DNA from: Anaerococcus nagyae | Lineage (GTDB): Bacteria > Bacillota > Clostridia > Tissierellales > Peptoniphilaceae | Reading direction: 5' to 3' | DNA length: 64,000 nt | Assembly: GCF_017874535.1 (NCBI RefSeq) | Contig: NZ_JAGGLS010000001.1 | Coordinates: forward strand, 1-64,000 | Shown here: piece after piece, positions 36,748 through 44,940 of the stretch | Numbering within the stretch: the first letter of the stretch is position 1 | Layout: each line of letters begins with the position of its first letter | Notes under the pieces: model-generated | Database searches by the model: none | Told to the model about the DNA's origin: nothing | Seen by the model: only the letters and a program-made list of their open reading frames with translations | Position numbers and translations under genes: made by a program

Positions 36748-37680
36748 TTATAAATTATCGACTGTTAAATAAGCTTTACCAGAAGCTTTTGGAGCTTTTG
36801 ACTTTCTTTGGAATATTATTAGTATTAATAATGTAGCTATATATGGAATCATAGAAATAAATTCTATTGGTACATTTATAGATGATCCACCTAAATATGT
36901 TGCTATCGATTGTGCAAGCCCAAAAAATAATGATCCTATTAATACACCTTGCGGTCTCCAATTGCCAAATATAACAGTAACTAAGGCTATATATCCTTGC
37001 CCAGCTATCAATGATTGAGAGAAACTTGAAACAACTGCAAGTGACATACTAGCTCCACCTAAGCCTGCCATAAACCCTGAAAATATCACTGACCAATAAC
37101 GTGTTTTTGTCACAGAAATATTAAGTGTCTCAGCAGCTTTTGGATGCTCTCCTACTGCTATTACCCTAAGACCCCATTTTGTTTTATAAAGAAATAAGTA
37201 TAAAACCAATACCATTATAAGAGCTATATAAACTGTTGCATATTGACCAAATAAGTTTTGCATAACTTGATTTTCAGATCCTCTAAATAATCTTGGAATC
37301 TTATTTTTAAGATCAATAGATGGCGTTTGAGTTGCTCCATCAAAAAACATCCTAGCTAAAAATAGAGCAAGACCTGGTCCTAGAGTATTAATAGCAATAC
37401 CTGAAATAGTTTGATCTCCTCCAAGACTTACAGAAATAATTGCATGAATTAACCCAAAGAAAGCTCCAGCAAGACCACCACATAAAAATGCAAGCCATGG
37501 CTTTCCAAGATAATAGCCAACTACAGCCCCTACCAGAGCTCCAATGGTCATCATGCCTTCAAGGCCGATGTTTATAACACCAGATTTTTCACTCATCATA
37601 CCACCAAGACCTGCCATTAATACAGGAGCAGCATTTGACAAAGTATTCCCTAATATTAACGATAGCATTACCCAGTTCAT
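36748..37680 (-). CDS. BMP-type ABC importer permease 2 (NupQ/YufQ-like)
   Basis: 310-residue membrane permease of the BPD_transp_2 family, with about eight to ten helices. Conserved GLGGMMSEKSGVINIGLEGMMTIGA near the N-terminus and VFGNWRPQGVLIGSLFFGL near the C-terminus. Pairs with the upstream permease for nucleoside or purine uptake. The start overlaps the preceding gene by 1 bp. Confidence 0.92.
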   Translation of the reverse strand: MNWVMLSLILGNTLSNAAPVLMAGLGGMMSEKSGVINIGLEGMMTIGALVGAVVGYYLGKPWLAFLCGGLAGAFFGLIHAIISVSLGGDQTISGIAINTLGPGLALFLARMFFDGATQTPSIDLKNKIPRLFRGSENQVMQNLFGQYATVYIALIMVLVLYLFLYKTKWGLRVIAVGEHPKAAETLNISVTKTRYWSVIFSGFMAGLGGASMSLAVVSSFSQSLIAGQGYIALVTVIFGNWRPQGVLIGSLFFGLAQSIATYLGGSSINVPIEFISMIPYIATLLILIIFQRKSKAPKASGKAYLTVDNL

Positions 37681-38996
37681 TACTCCTCCTCACTTTCTAT
37701 TGTTCTTACAATTATGTCTTCTCCAGTTTCATTTATAATATTAGAAGATGACTTATTATTTGATACAATTTTCTTTTCTTCTACATTATCACTTGTAACC
37801 GAATCATTTTGAACGTTTTCTTTTCTAATCCTTGTTGGATTAACTTTTTCTTTAGGATTCTTTTCTCCTATATCTTTAACTTCGGTATTTTTTAGTTTTC
37901 TATTTCTTCTCTTTGCTCTAATTATTCTAAATATTAGAGGAACTGATGTAAAGAGTATTATTGTACCTATTATAATATTGATTAATTCAGATGGTACTCC
38001 TAAAACCCTTTGTAAATTGCTACCTGCATATTTGAGAGACCCAAAAAATAATCCAGAAAAAATCACACCTATTGGATTATTAGATGCCAAAAGTGATACT
38101 GCTAGACCATCAAAACCATAGTTATCCATAGCACTTGTAACTGATATTGCATATGTAAATCCTAGAATCTGTGTTGCTCCAGCAAGGCCACATATAGCAC
38201 CTGATATAGCCATTGATTGAACAATTTTTTTACCAGCATTTATTCCACCGTATTCACTTGCTTCACGATTAAGTCCTACCGCTTTAAGCTCATAACCTAA
38301 AACTGTTTTATTTAGAATATACCAAACGATTATAACTGCAACTATGGCTAAAATTATTCCCCAATGAATAGGCGCCTTGAAAAACTTTGAGAAGAATGGT
38401 CCCATAGTCTTTGCTGTCTTTTTACTGACCAAGGTAATCTTTGCAGTATCAATGACATCAAAAGTCGCCATAGAATTTGGTTTTAAATATTTATAAGCCA
38501 CAAAATTAGAAAAATAGAAGGCAACCCAATTAAGCATTATTGTAGAAATTACTTCATGTATACCAAATTTCGACTTGATCCAACCAGCCAAAGCTCCATA
38601 TAAAGCTCCTGCAAGCATAGCAAGTAATATAGCTACTATTGGATGAAGGATCGGAGGAAGAGGCAAGGCATAAGCTATTAAATATCCTACAACCGAACCT
38701 ATTATAAATTGACCTTCAGCTCCCATATTAAATAAACCCGTTTTAAAGGCAAAACATACACCTAGACCTGTAAGTATAATTGGAGTGGAGTTTACTATAG
38801 CCCAACCTATATTACGAGGACTTTTACTGATCCCTTCAATAAGCGCTTTGTAAGCTTCTAGAGGATTGTATCCTGATACAAGCAAAACTACAGCTCCTAC
38901 TATGAGTCCTAATAATATAGATATTATAGTAAATAAGATCTTATTATTGCCACGAGAAATACTTCTTTGCGCTTTAATTTCTTTTGAATTTTCCAT
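37680..38996 (-). CDS. BMP-type ABC importer permease 1 (NupP/YufP-like)
   Basis: 438 residues. Helices about 18-350 with GLFNMGAEGQFIIG, GLNREASEYGGINAGK and SNNPIGVIFSGLFFGSL, all typical of the family. The extra C-terminal cytoplasmic tail (about 360-438) is charged and repetitive in Lys, Asn and Glu, longer than usual. Overlaps both neighbours by 1 bp. Confidence 0.92.
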   Translation of the reverse strand: MENSKEIKAQRSISRGNNKILFTIISILLGLIVGAVVLLVSGYNPLEAYKALIEGISKSPRNIGWAIVNSTPIILTGLGVCFAFKTGLFNMGAEGQFIIGSVVGYLIAYALPLPPILHPIVAILLAMLAGALYGALAGWIKSKFGIHEVISTIMLNWVAFYFSNFVAYKYLKPNSMATFDVIDTAKITLVSKKTAKTMGPFFSKFFKAPIHWGIILAIVAVIIVWYILNKTVLGYELKAVGLNREASEYGGINAGKKIVQSMAISGAICGLAGATQILGFTYAISVTSAMDNYGFDGLAVSLLASNNPIGVIFSGLFFGSLKYAGSNLQRVLGVPSELINIIIGTIILFTSVPLIFRIIRAKRRNRKLKNTEVKDIGEKNPKEKVNPTRIRKENVQNDSVTSDNVEEKKIVSNNKSSSNIINETGEDIIVRTIESEEE

Positions 38997-40519
38997 TATT
39001 TACCACCTGCCATTAATCTACCTAGCTCAAACTCATCTGTATCTTTTGGGTATCTCTCGCCTACAATTTTTCCATCATAGATAACAAGAATCCTATCAGA
39101 TAAATCCATAACTTCATCTAGCTCAAATGATATTAATAAAACAGCTTTGTTAGAATTTCTAAGCTCGACTAGATATTGGTGAATAAACTCTATAGCTCCT
39201 ACATCAAGCCCACGCGTTGGCTGAGCTGCAATTAATACCTCTGGATTATTTGATATCTCACGAGCTATAATGACCTTTTGTTGGTTACCTCCTGATAGAC
39301 TTGCTGCTTTTTCATTAATATCATCAGGCCTTATATCAAACTTTTCTACCAGGTTTTTTGCATTATCTTCAATATTTTTAAAATTTAACTTACCTTTACT
39401 CGAAAAAGGCTCGTGCTCCACATTTTCCAAAATCAGATTATCTTTTATAGGATATTCCAGAATAAGTCCTCTTTTTTGCCTATCTTCTGGTATTGAGTTT
39501 ATGCCAGTATCTATAATACTACGAGGATTGGCGTTAGTTATATCTTTACCATTCAATATAACTGTCCCTCTATTAGCCTTAGCCATACCAGTTATTGCAT
39601 CTATAAGCTCTGTTTGACCATTGCCATCAACACCTGCTATGCCAAGAATTTCTCCAGCACGCAGTTCTAGATCAAGACCTTTAAGTACATCTATTCCTCG
39701 ATTGTCCTTAACCCACAAATCATCGATTTTTAGTACTACTCCTCCAGTTTCTTGAGCTTTCTTATCAACATTAAAGCTTACATTTCGTCCTACCATCTTT
39801 TCAGCTAAGATATTTTCATCAATATCAGCAACTTTAAGCTTATCTATATATTTACCACGCCTAATAATAGTACAATAATCAGCCATAGCCTTGATTTCAG
39901 AAAGTTTATGAGTAATTATAATTATAGATTTATCCATTGTTGTAAGCTTATTTACTATATCTATAAACTCCTTAATCTCTTGAGGAGTAAGAACTGCTGT
40001 AGGCTCATCAAATATGAGTACATCAGCTCCCCTATATAAGGCCTTTAGTATCTCTACTCTTTGTTGTTGACCTACAGATATATCCTCAACTTTTGCATCT
40101 GGACTAATATGTAAGCTATATTCGTCAGAGAGATTTTGAATTTTCTCACGAGCTTTTTTCCTATCCAAAAACAGCCCTGTATCTTCTTCATAACCTAGGA
40201 TTATATTTTCTGTAACCGTAAGAGGCTCTATTAACATAAAATGTTGGTGAACCATACCAATTCCTGCATCTATGGCCTCTTTTGGTGTCATATTAGCACA
40301 TGTCTTGCCATTAATAGTAATCGCTCCATCCGTCGGAGCAAACATTCCATAAAGGATATTCATAAGTGTGGTTTTACCAGCACCATTTTCGCCCAAAAGA
40401 GCGTGTACCTCACATTTATGGAGATCAAAGTCTATATTTGATAAAACTTCCTTATCCCCAAAACGCTTGGTAATATTTCTCATAGATACAACAGGAGTTT
40501 CGTTGTAATACTTATCCAT
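38996..40519 (-). CDS. BMP-type ABC importer ATPase with two ABC domains (NupO/YufO-like)
   Basis: 507 residues, two nucleotide-binding domains as in sugar/nucleoside importers. Domain 1: GENGAGKTT, ISVGQQQRVEILKAL, LIFDEPTAVL. Domain 2: degenerate GVDGNGQTE Walker A, LSGGNQQKVIIARE, signature QPTRGLDVGA. The second domain's QPTRGLD is the usual family hallmark. Separated from the binding-protein gene by 233 bp containing a large hairpin. Confidence 0.95.
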   Translation of the reverse strand: MDKYYNETPVVSMRNITKRFGDKEVLSNIDFDLHKCEVHALLGENGAGKTTLMNILYGMFAPTDGAITINGKTCANMTPKEAIDAGIGMVHQHFMLIEPLTVTENIILGYEEDTGLFLDRKKAREKIQNLSDEYSLHISPDAKVEDISVGQQQRVEILKALYRGADVLIFDEPTAVLTPQEIKEFIDIVNKLTTMDKSIIIITHKLSEIKAMADYCTIIRRGKYIDKLKVADIDENILAEKMVGRNVSFNVDKKAQETGGVVLKIDDLWVKDNRGIDVLKGLDLELRAGEILGIAGVDGNGQTELIDAITGMAKANRGTVILNGKDITNANPRSIIDTGINSIPEDRQKRGLILEYPIKDNLILENVEHEPFSSKGKLNFKNIEDNAKNLVEKFDIRPDDINEKAASLSGGNQQKVIIAREISNNPEVLIAAQPTRGLDVGAIEFIHQYLVELRNSNKAVLLISFELDEVMDLSDRILVIYDGKIVGERYPKDTDEFELGRLMAGGK

Positions 40520-40601
40520 AATACCCTCGCTTTTCTAATAGTTTCTACATATAATAATATCATAAATCCACTAATTAGGGGAATATTTTTGAAAATAAAT
40601 T

Positions 40602-40703
40602 GCAAAGAAAAAGGATCTTTCAAGATACTAAATAATCAGCCTTAGTCTATCTTTATTAGAGATTTCCAATAAGTTATAACGATTATTTATCTTAAAAGAT
40701 CCT
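40602..40703 (-). terminator. Large hairpin/attenuator between bmp binding protein and ABC ATPase genes
   Basis: On the minus strand, two long arms pair: AGGATCTTTTAAGATA with TATCTTGAAAGATCCT (16 bp, one G-U), extended by AATAATC/GATTATT after a 3-nt bulge. An inner hairpin TTATTGGA/TCTAATAA lies in the loop, and TTTTTCTTT follows. About 92 nt overall. It could be a partial terminator that gives more binding protein than ATPase, or a ligand-responsive element. It does not match a riboswitch class I recognise. Confidence 0.7.
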
Positions 40704-40752
40704 ATATTTCGAGTTAATAATATATACCAACCATTATATTAAGAAGTAAAAA

Positions 40753-41943
40753 TTATTTATTTTCTTTAATCCATCCTTGTTCGATAGCTTCTTCTTCATT
40801 CTCTGGAACTTCGATTTTACCATCTACGATATCTTTTCTGATTTCTTCGACTTTATCTTTTGTTTCTTTACTTACTAAATCATTTGTAGTTGGATAAGCA
40901 ATTGTTACAGCATCTCCATCAGCTAAAGTAAATTCTTGGTCTCCTGCTTTGAAGTTTCCTTTAGCATATTCATCTATTACACTATTAACAGCTTCACCTA
41001 CGCCTTTGATTGTAGAAACTAGCATATTATCAGGAGCTTCATCAGATTGGTCACGGTCTACACCGATTACCCATTTATCATTTTCTTTTGCTGCTTCGAT
41101 AACACCTATTCCTACACCACCAGCTGCATGGAATATTACATCAGCTCCATCTTGGTACATTTTATTAGCGATATTTTTACCAGCTGATTGGTCACTATAA
41201 CTATTCGCATACTGAACGATTACATCAATGTCTTCGCCTTTATCCTTAGATGCTTGAGCTACACCAGCTCTATAGCCATATTCGAATCTATCTATAACTT
41301 CACTTTTTTGTCCACCAACGAATCCAACTTTATTAGTTTCACTAGTCATACCAGCTATATATCCTACAAGGAATGAGTTTTGATGATCTGCAAATGTTAC
41401 TCCAAGAAGGTTGTCTCTGTCGTTAAGATTTTTGTTATCAATAATAACGTAGTTTTGTTCTGGATTTTCTTCCGCTGCTTCATCTGTAGCTGGAAATAAA
41501 GCATATCCTACTGTAAGGATGATATCTGATTCTGAATCCAAAGCAGATTCTAGATTTGGCACATAATCATCTTCTTTGTGAGATTCTATATAATCAAATG
41601 TAGCTGTGCCATCCTTATCAGCTTTTTGTAATCCTTCATATGTTGATTGGTTAAATGATTTGTCATTTATACCACCAAAGTCTGTTACCATTGTTACTGA
41701 AACAGCATCTTCAGATGGAGTCTTATCACCCTCTTCAGTATCTTTATCTTCTTCGGCTTCATCGGCTGTATCATCTACTTTTGTATCTTCATCTTTCTTT
41801 TCAGTTTCATCTACTTTTTCTTCAACAGCTGCTTTGTTATCATTCGTTTTTGTTTCTTTATTAGCTGTATCATTACCGCAAGATGCAAGTACTACTGATA
41901 ATGATAGTGCTGCTGCTAATGACATAAAGTTTTTAATTTTCAT
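40753..41943 (-). CDS. BMP-family (PnrA/NupN-like) substrate-binding lipoprotein
   Basis: 396 residues from the ATG at 41943 (SD GGAGGAAGAG). Signal peptide with lipobox VVLASC, a roughly 55-residue acidic linker (EEKVDETEKKDEDTK...), then the BMP domain (VTMVTDFGGINDKSFNQSTYEGLQKA ... VGFVGGQKSEVIDRFEYGYRAGV ... IFHAAGGVGIGVIEAA). Related proteins bind purine nucleosides. First gene of the importer operon. Confidence 0.94.
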   Translation of the reverse strand: MKIKNFMSLAAALSLSVVLASCGNDTANKETKTNDNKAAVEEKVDETEKKDEDTKVDDTADEAEEDKDTEEGDKTPSEDAVSVTMVTDFGGINDKSFNQSTYEGLQKADKDGTATFDYIESHKEDDYVPNLESALDSESDIILTVGYALFPATDEAAEENPEQNYVIIDNKNLNDRDNLLGVTFADHQNSFLVGYIAGMTSETNKVGFVGGQKSEVIDRFEYGYRAGVAQASKDKGEDIDVIVQYANSYSDQSAGKNIANKMYQDGADVIFHAAGGVGIGVIEAAKENDKWVIGVDRDQSDEAPDNMLVSTIKGVGEAVNSVIDEYAKGNFKAGDQEFTLADGDAVTIAYPTTNDLVSKETKDKVEEIRKDIVDGKIEVPENEEEAIEQGWIKENK

Positions 41944-41976
41944 CTCTTCCTCCAAAAATTATTTACTTATAATTAT

Positions 41977-42005
41977 ATTTTATTATAAATGTTAACCTTT
42001 GTCTA
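41977..42005 (-). promoter_or_regulatory. Promoter of the BMP-type importer operon
   Basis: On the minus strand: TAGACA, 17-bp spacer, TAAAAT, about 33 bp before the ATG. Confidence 0.5.
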
Positions 42006-42026
42006 TAAATAACATTTTTTAACTAA

Positions 42027-43325
42027 TTATATAAGCCCCATAATTTCAGGAAGGAACATAATAATTTGAGGTATAAAAGTTATTAATAATAGTACTACTA
42101 AGTTTGCTAGTAAAAACGGCAGCAAAACTTTAGCTAAATTTTCTATCTTTACTTTAGTAATTCCACTTGCCACAAATAACACAGATCCAACTGGCGGTGT
42201 CATGGTACCTATGCACATGTTATAGATCAATACTATACCAAATTGTATAGCATTCATACCTAGTGACTCTGCAATAGGTAAAAATATTGGTGTAAATATT
42301 AATATAGCAGGTGTTATATCCATAAACATACCTACAAGTAATAAGATTATATTCATAAGCAATAGAATAACATATTTATTATTTGTTAGACCTAAGATAC
42401 CATCGGATATTGCTTGAGGGATACCAGTATAAGCCATTACCCAACTCATCACTGTAGATGCAGAAATCAAAAACAAAACTACTCCAGAAGTTTCTGCAGT
42501 CTTTAGAAGGATTTGTCGAAGAGTTTTTAAATTAATAGACTTATATAGTATAGAAAGTATCAACGAATATAGAACTGATATACCAGCTCCTTCAGTTGCT
42601 GTAAAAATGCCTCCTACAATTCCTCCTATAACTATTAATATCATTAGCAAAGATGGTAGAGCATCAAGTATAACTTTTCCTGGTTTTTTTGGTCGACCAC
42701 TTACTGGATAATTATGCTCTCTTGCATATCTATATCCAAAGTAAATGGCAATCAAACCCATTATTGTTCCAGGTATATATCCTCCCATAAACATAGCAGA
42801 GATTGAAACTCCACCTGCAACTGTTGAATACACAATAGGTGCAGAAGTTGGTGGAATCAATAAGCCTGCCGGAGCTGAAGCAATATTAACAGCTGTGGCT
42901 ATTTCTTTATCATAGCTTTGTTCTTTTTGTACTGGGTATATAGTTCCTCCCATAGCTGATGCCGCTGCAACTGCTGATCCTGATAATGCTCCAAAAAATA
43001 TATTTCCTAATGCATTTGCATGAGCTAATGATCCTCTAATATTACCAACAAATAACTCTGAGAATTTTATAAGCCTACGAGCTATACCTCCATTATTCAT
43101 TATATTTCCAGCTAATATAAATAAAGGTACAGCCAAAAGTGAAAATGATTCTATTCCCGAATTCATTTTTTGCATAGCTATAAATTGGATATGATTCCAA
43201 GTTAATCCAGATAAAATAGCTGTAGCTATAGATGACAGGAGTATAGAAACTGATATTGGTACTCCAATAAATAAAAATATAAAAAATATCAAAAATAGTG
43301 CTAGTGCTGTCATTCCTATTGACAT
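42027..43325 (-). CDS. dctM: TRAP transporter large permease DctM
   Basis: 432 residues, about twelve helices. Family features: LFLIFFIFLFIGVPISVSILL, AVPLFILAGNIMNNGGIARRLI, NALGNIFFGALSGSAVAAASAMGG, PPTSAPIVYSTVAGGVSISAMFMGGYIPG. It carries the Na+-driven transport pathway of the TRAP system. It ends the GH31-dctP-dctQ-dctM operon. Confidence 0.95.
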   Translation of the reverse strand: MSIGMTALALFLIFFIFLFIGVPISVSILLSSIATAILSGLTWNHIQFIAMQKMNSGIESFSLLAVPLFILAGNIMNNGGIARRLIKFSELFVGNIRGSLAHANALGNIFFGALSGSAVAAASAMGGTIYPVQKEQSYDKEIATAVNIASAPAGLLIPPTSAPIVYSTVAGGVSISAMFMGGYIPGTIMGLIAIYFGYRYAREHNYPVSGRPKKPGKVILDALPSLLMILIVIGGIVGGIFTATEGAGISVLYSLILSILYKSINLKTLRQILLKTAETSGVVLFLISASTVMSWVMAYTGIPQAISDGILGLTNNKYVILLLMNIILLLVGMFMDITPAILIFTPIFLPIAESLGMNAIQFGIVLIYNMCIGTMTPPVGSVLFVASGITKVKIENLAKVLLPFLLANLVVLLLITFIPQIIMFLPEIMGLI

Positions 43326-43333
43326 AATCCCCC

Positions 43334-43936
43334 CTAATCTAAGTTGCCTTCGTATGAAGTTCTATTTTTATCTAAATTTGTTGTCTTATCTACTTTTTGA
43401 AACGAAAAATCTTCACTTCTTTTCTCTTGATTAGCTTCATAATACTTAGAAGCAACTTTCTTTCCAGTCCACGATTCCCATAAATTTATTATCTGAGCTA
43501 AAACTATAAAAATACCACTGATCGGGGCAACAATATAAACTAAAGATCTAGGAATACCTAATAAGGCTGATCTCTGTGATCTAGCAGAATGTACTAATTT
43601 AAATCCTCCTATAACTATTATAAAAAGAGCTACAAGTAGGATTGATAAATCTATAAGAACTCTTATTCTTTTTTGAGACTTTGAATTAACCCTATCAGGT
43701 ATTAATGTTAAAGACATATGTTCACGAGTTAAAAATCCATAAGCTGCCCCTATAAACCCTATCCATATCAACATATATCTTATAATCTCCTCAGTAAAAT
43801 CTGCAGGATTATTTAAAATATATCTTGTAAAAACCTGGTATATGATTAATATAGTCATAACAGAAAGCAATATAGCAGAAAGTCTTGAAAGTAACCATAT
43901 AAGCCCTCTTTTTAGATTGTAAAAGGTTTTATCCAT
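43334..43936 (-). CDS. dctQ: TRAP transporter small permease DctQ
   Basis: 200 residues, four helices, with the usual RYILNNPADFTEEIIRYMLIWIGFIGAAYG and EHMSL segments. The C-terminal 40 residues are charged and non-conserved. It overlaps dctP by 1 bp and precedes dctM by 8 bp. Confidence 0.92.
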   Translation of the reverse strand: MDKTFYNLKRGLIWLLSRLSAILLSVMTILIIYQVFTRYILNNPADFTEEIIRYMLIWIGFIGAAYGFLTREHMSLTLIPDRVNSKSQKRIRVLIDLSILLVALFIIVIGGFKLVHSARSQRSALLGIPRSLVYIVAPISGIFIVLAQIINLWESWTGKKVASKYYEANQEKRSEDFSFQKVDKTTNLDKNRTSYEGNLD

Positions 43937-44940
43937 TATTTACTCCTTACTTTTTCAATAGTAGTTAACAATTCATCAACTTCTTTGTAATCTTTTCTAT
44001 ATTGCTCTACTAATGGTTTGGTTTTTTCTATAAATGGTGTCTTATCTATATCATCTATAAATTCAACATCCATATCCTTTTCAGCTGTTTCTCTAGCTTC
44101 TTTTATTGACTCAGCCCATAATTTTTTGTGAAGTTCTGTTGAATTTCTTGCAGCTTCTAATATAACTTCTTGATCCTTAGCATCTATTTTTTCCCAAATC
44201 TCAGAAGATATTACTAGTGCATCTGGTATCATAGCGTGTTCATCTTTTGAGTAAACTTTTGCTATTTCACCATGCCCTCCAATAGTTAAAGCGGTTTCAT
44301 TGTTTTCTGTTCCATCTATAATTCCAGTTTGAAGGGATGTATAAACATCACCATAACCCATGGCTACTGGTGTTCCGCCTAAAAGATTAACCATTTCTGT
44401 TTGACTTTTCATATCTTGCACCCTTATCTTGAGTCCCTTTAAATCATCAGGAGTTCTAATAGCTTTATTTTTTGTATAAAAACTACGAGCTCCTGAATCA
44501 TAATATGTTAAAGTTAAAAATCCTTTATCCTCACTTGACATAAAAAAATCTCTTATTTCATCAGAGTCCATTATATTATAATAGTCTTGTGTATCATTAA
44601 AAATATAAGGGAGACCAAAAGTATCATACCCCCTTTCATAAGTTGCAAGACTAGGGGATGCAACTCTTGCCATAGAAAGTACACCCGCTAATATTTGTTC
44701 CATAGATTCATTTTCACTTCCTAACTGTCCATTAGGGAATATTTTCACTTTATAACGTCCATCAGTCTTTTCTTCCACTTCTTTAGCGAATTCCTCAAGG
44801 GCTATATGTACAGGATGATCCTGGCTTAAAGAATGAGCTAATGTAAGTGTAGTAGTTTCATTTCCATCATCTTCCTGATTACAAGAACTTAACCCCACTA
44901 CTAAAAATAAGCTTAAAATAAAATATAAAATCCTTTTCAT
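43936..44940 (-). CDS. dctP: TRAP transporter substrate-binding lipoprotein DctP
   Basis: 334 residues. Lipobox LSSC (Cys19), then the DctP domain: LTLAHSLSQDHPVHIALEEFAKEV, VKIFPNGQLGSENE, and the ligand-anchoring region GLKIRVQDMKSQTEMVNLLGGTPVAMGYGDVYTSLQTGIIDGTENN. The Arg in KIRV typically salt-bridges the ligand carboxylate, so an acidic ligand such as a uronate or other sugar acid is likely. Overlaps the GH31 gene by 1 bp. Confidence 0.94.
   Translation of the reverse strand: MKRILYFILSLFLVVGLSSCNQEDDGNETTTLTLAHSLSQDHPVHIALEEFAKEVEEKTDGRYKVKIFPNGQLGSENESMEQILAGVLSMARVASPSLATYERGYDTFGLPYIFNDTQDYYNIMDSDEIRDFFMSSEDKGFLTLTYYDSGARSFYTKNKAIRTPDDLKGLKIRVQDMKSQTEMVNLLGGTPVAMGYGDVYTSLQTGIIDGTENNETALTIGGHGEIAKVYSKDEHAMIPDALVISSEIWEKIDAKDQEVILEAARNSTELHKKLWAESIKEARETAEKDMDVEFIDDIDKTPFIEKTKPLVEQYRKDYKEVDELLTTIEKVRSK

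Noticed and set aside
40602-40703. Purine or guanine riboswitch
   Set aside because: Lacks the conserved core (J1/2, J2/3 and loop-loop sequences) and lies inside the operon rather than before the first gene.
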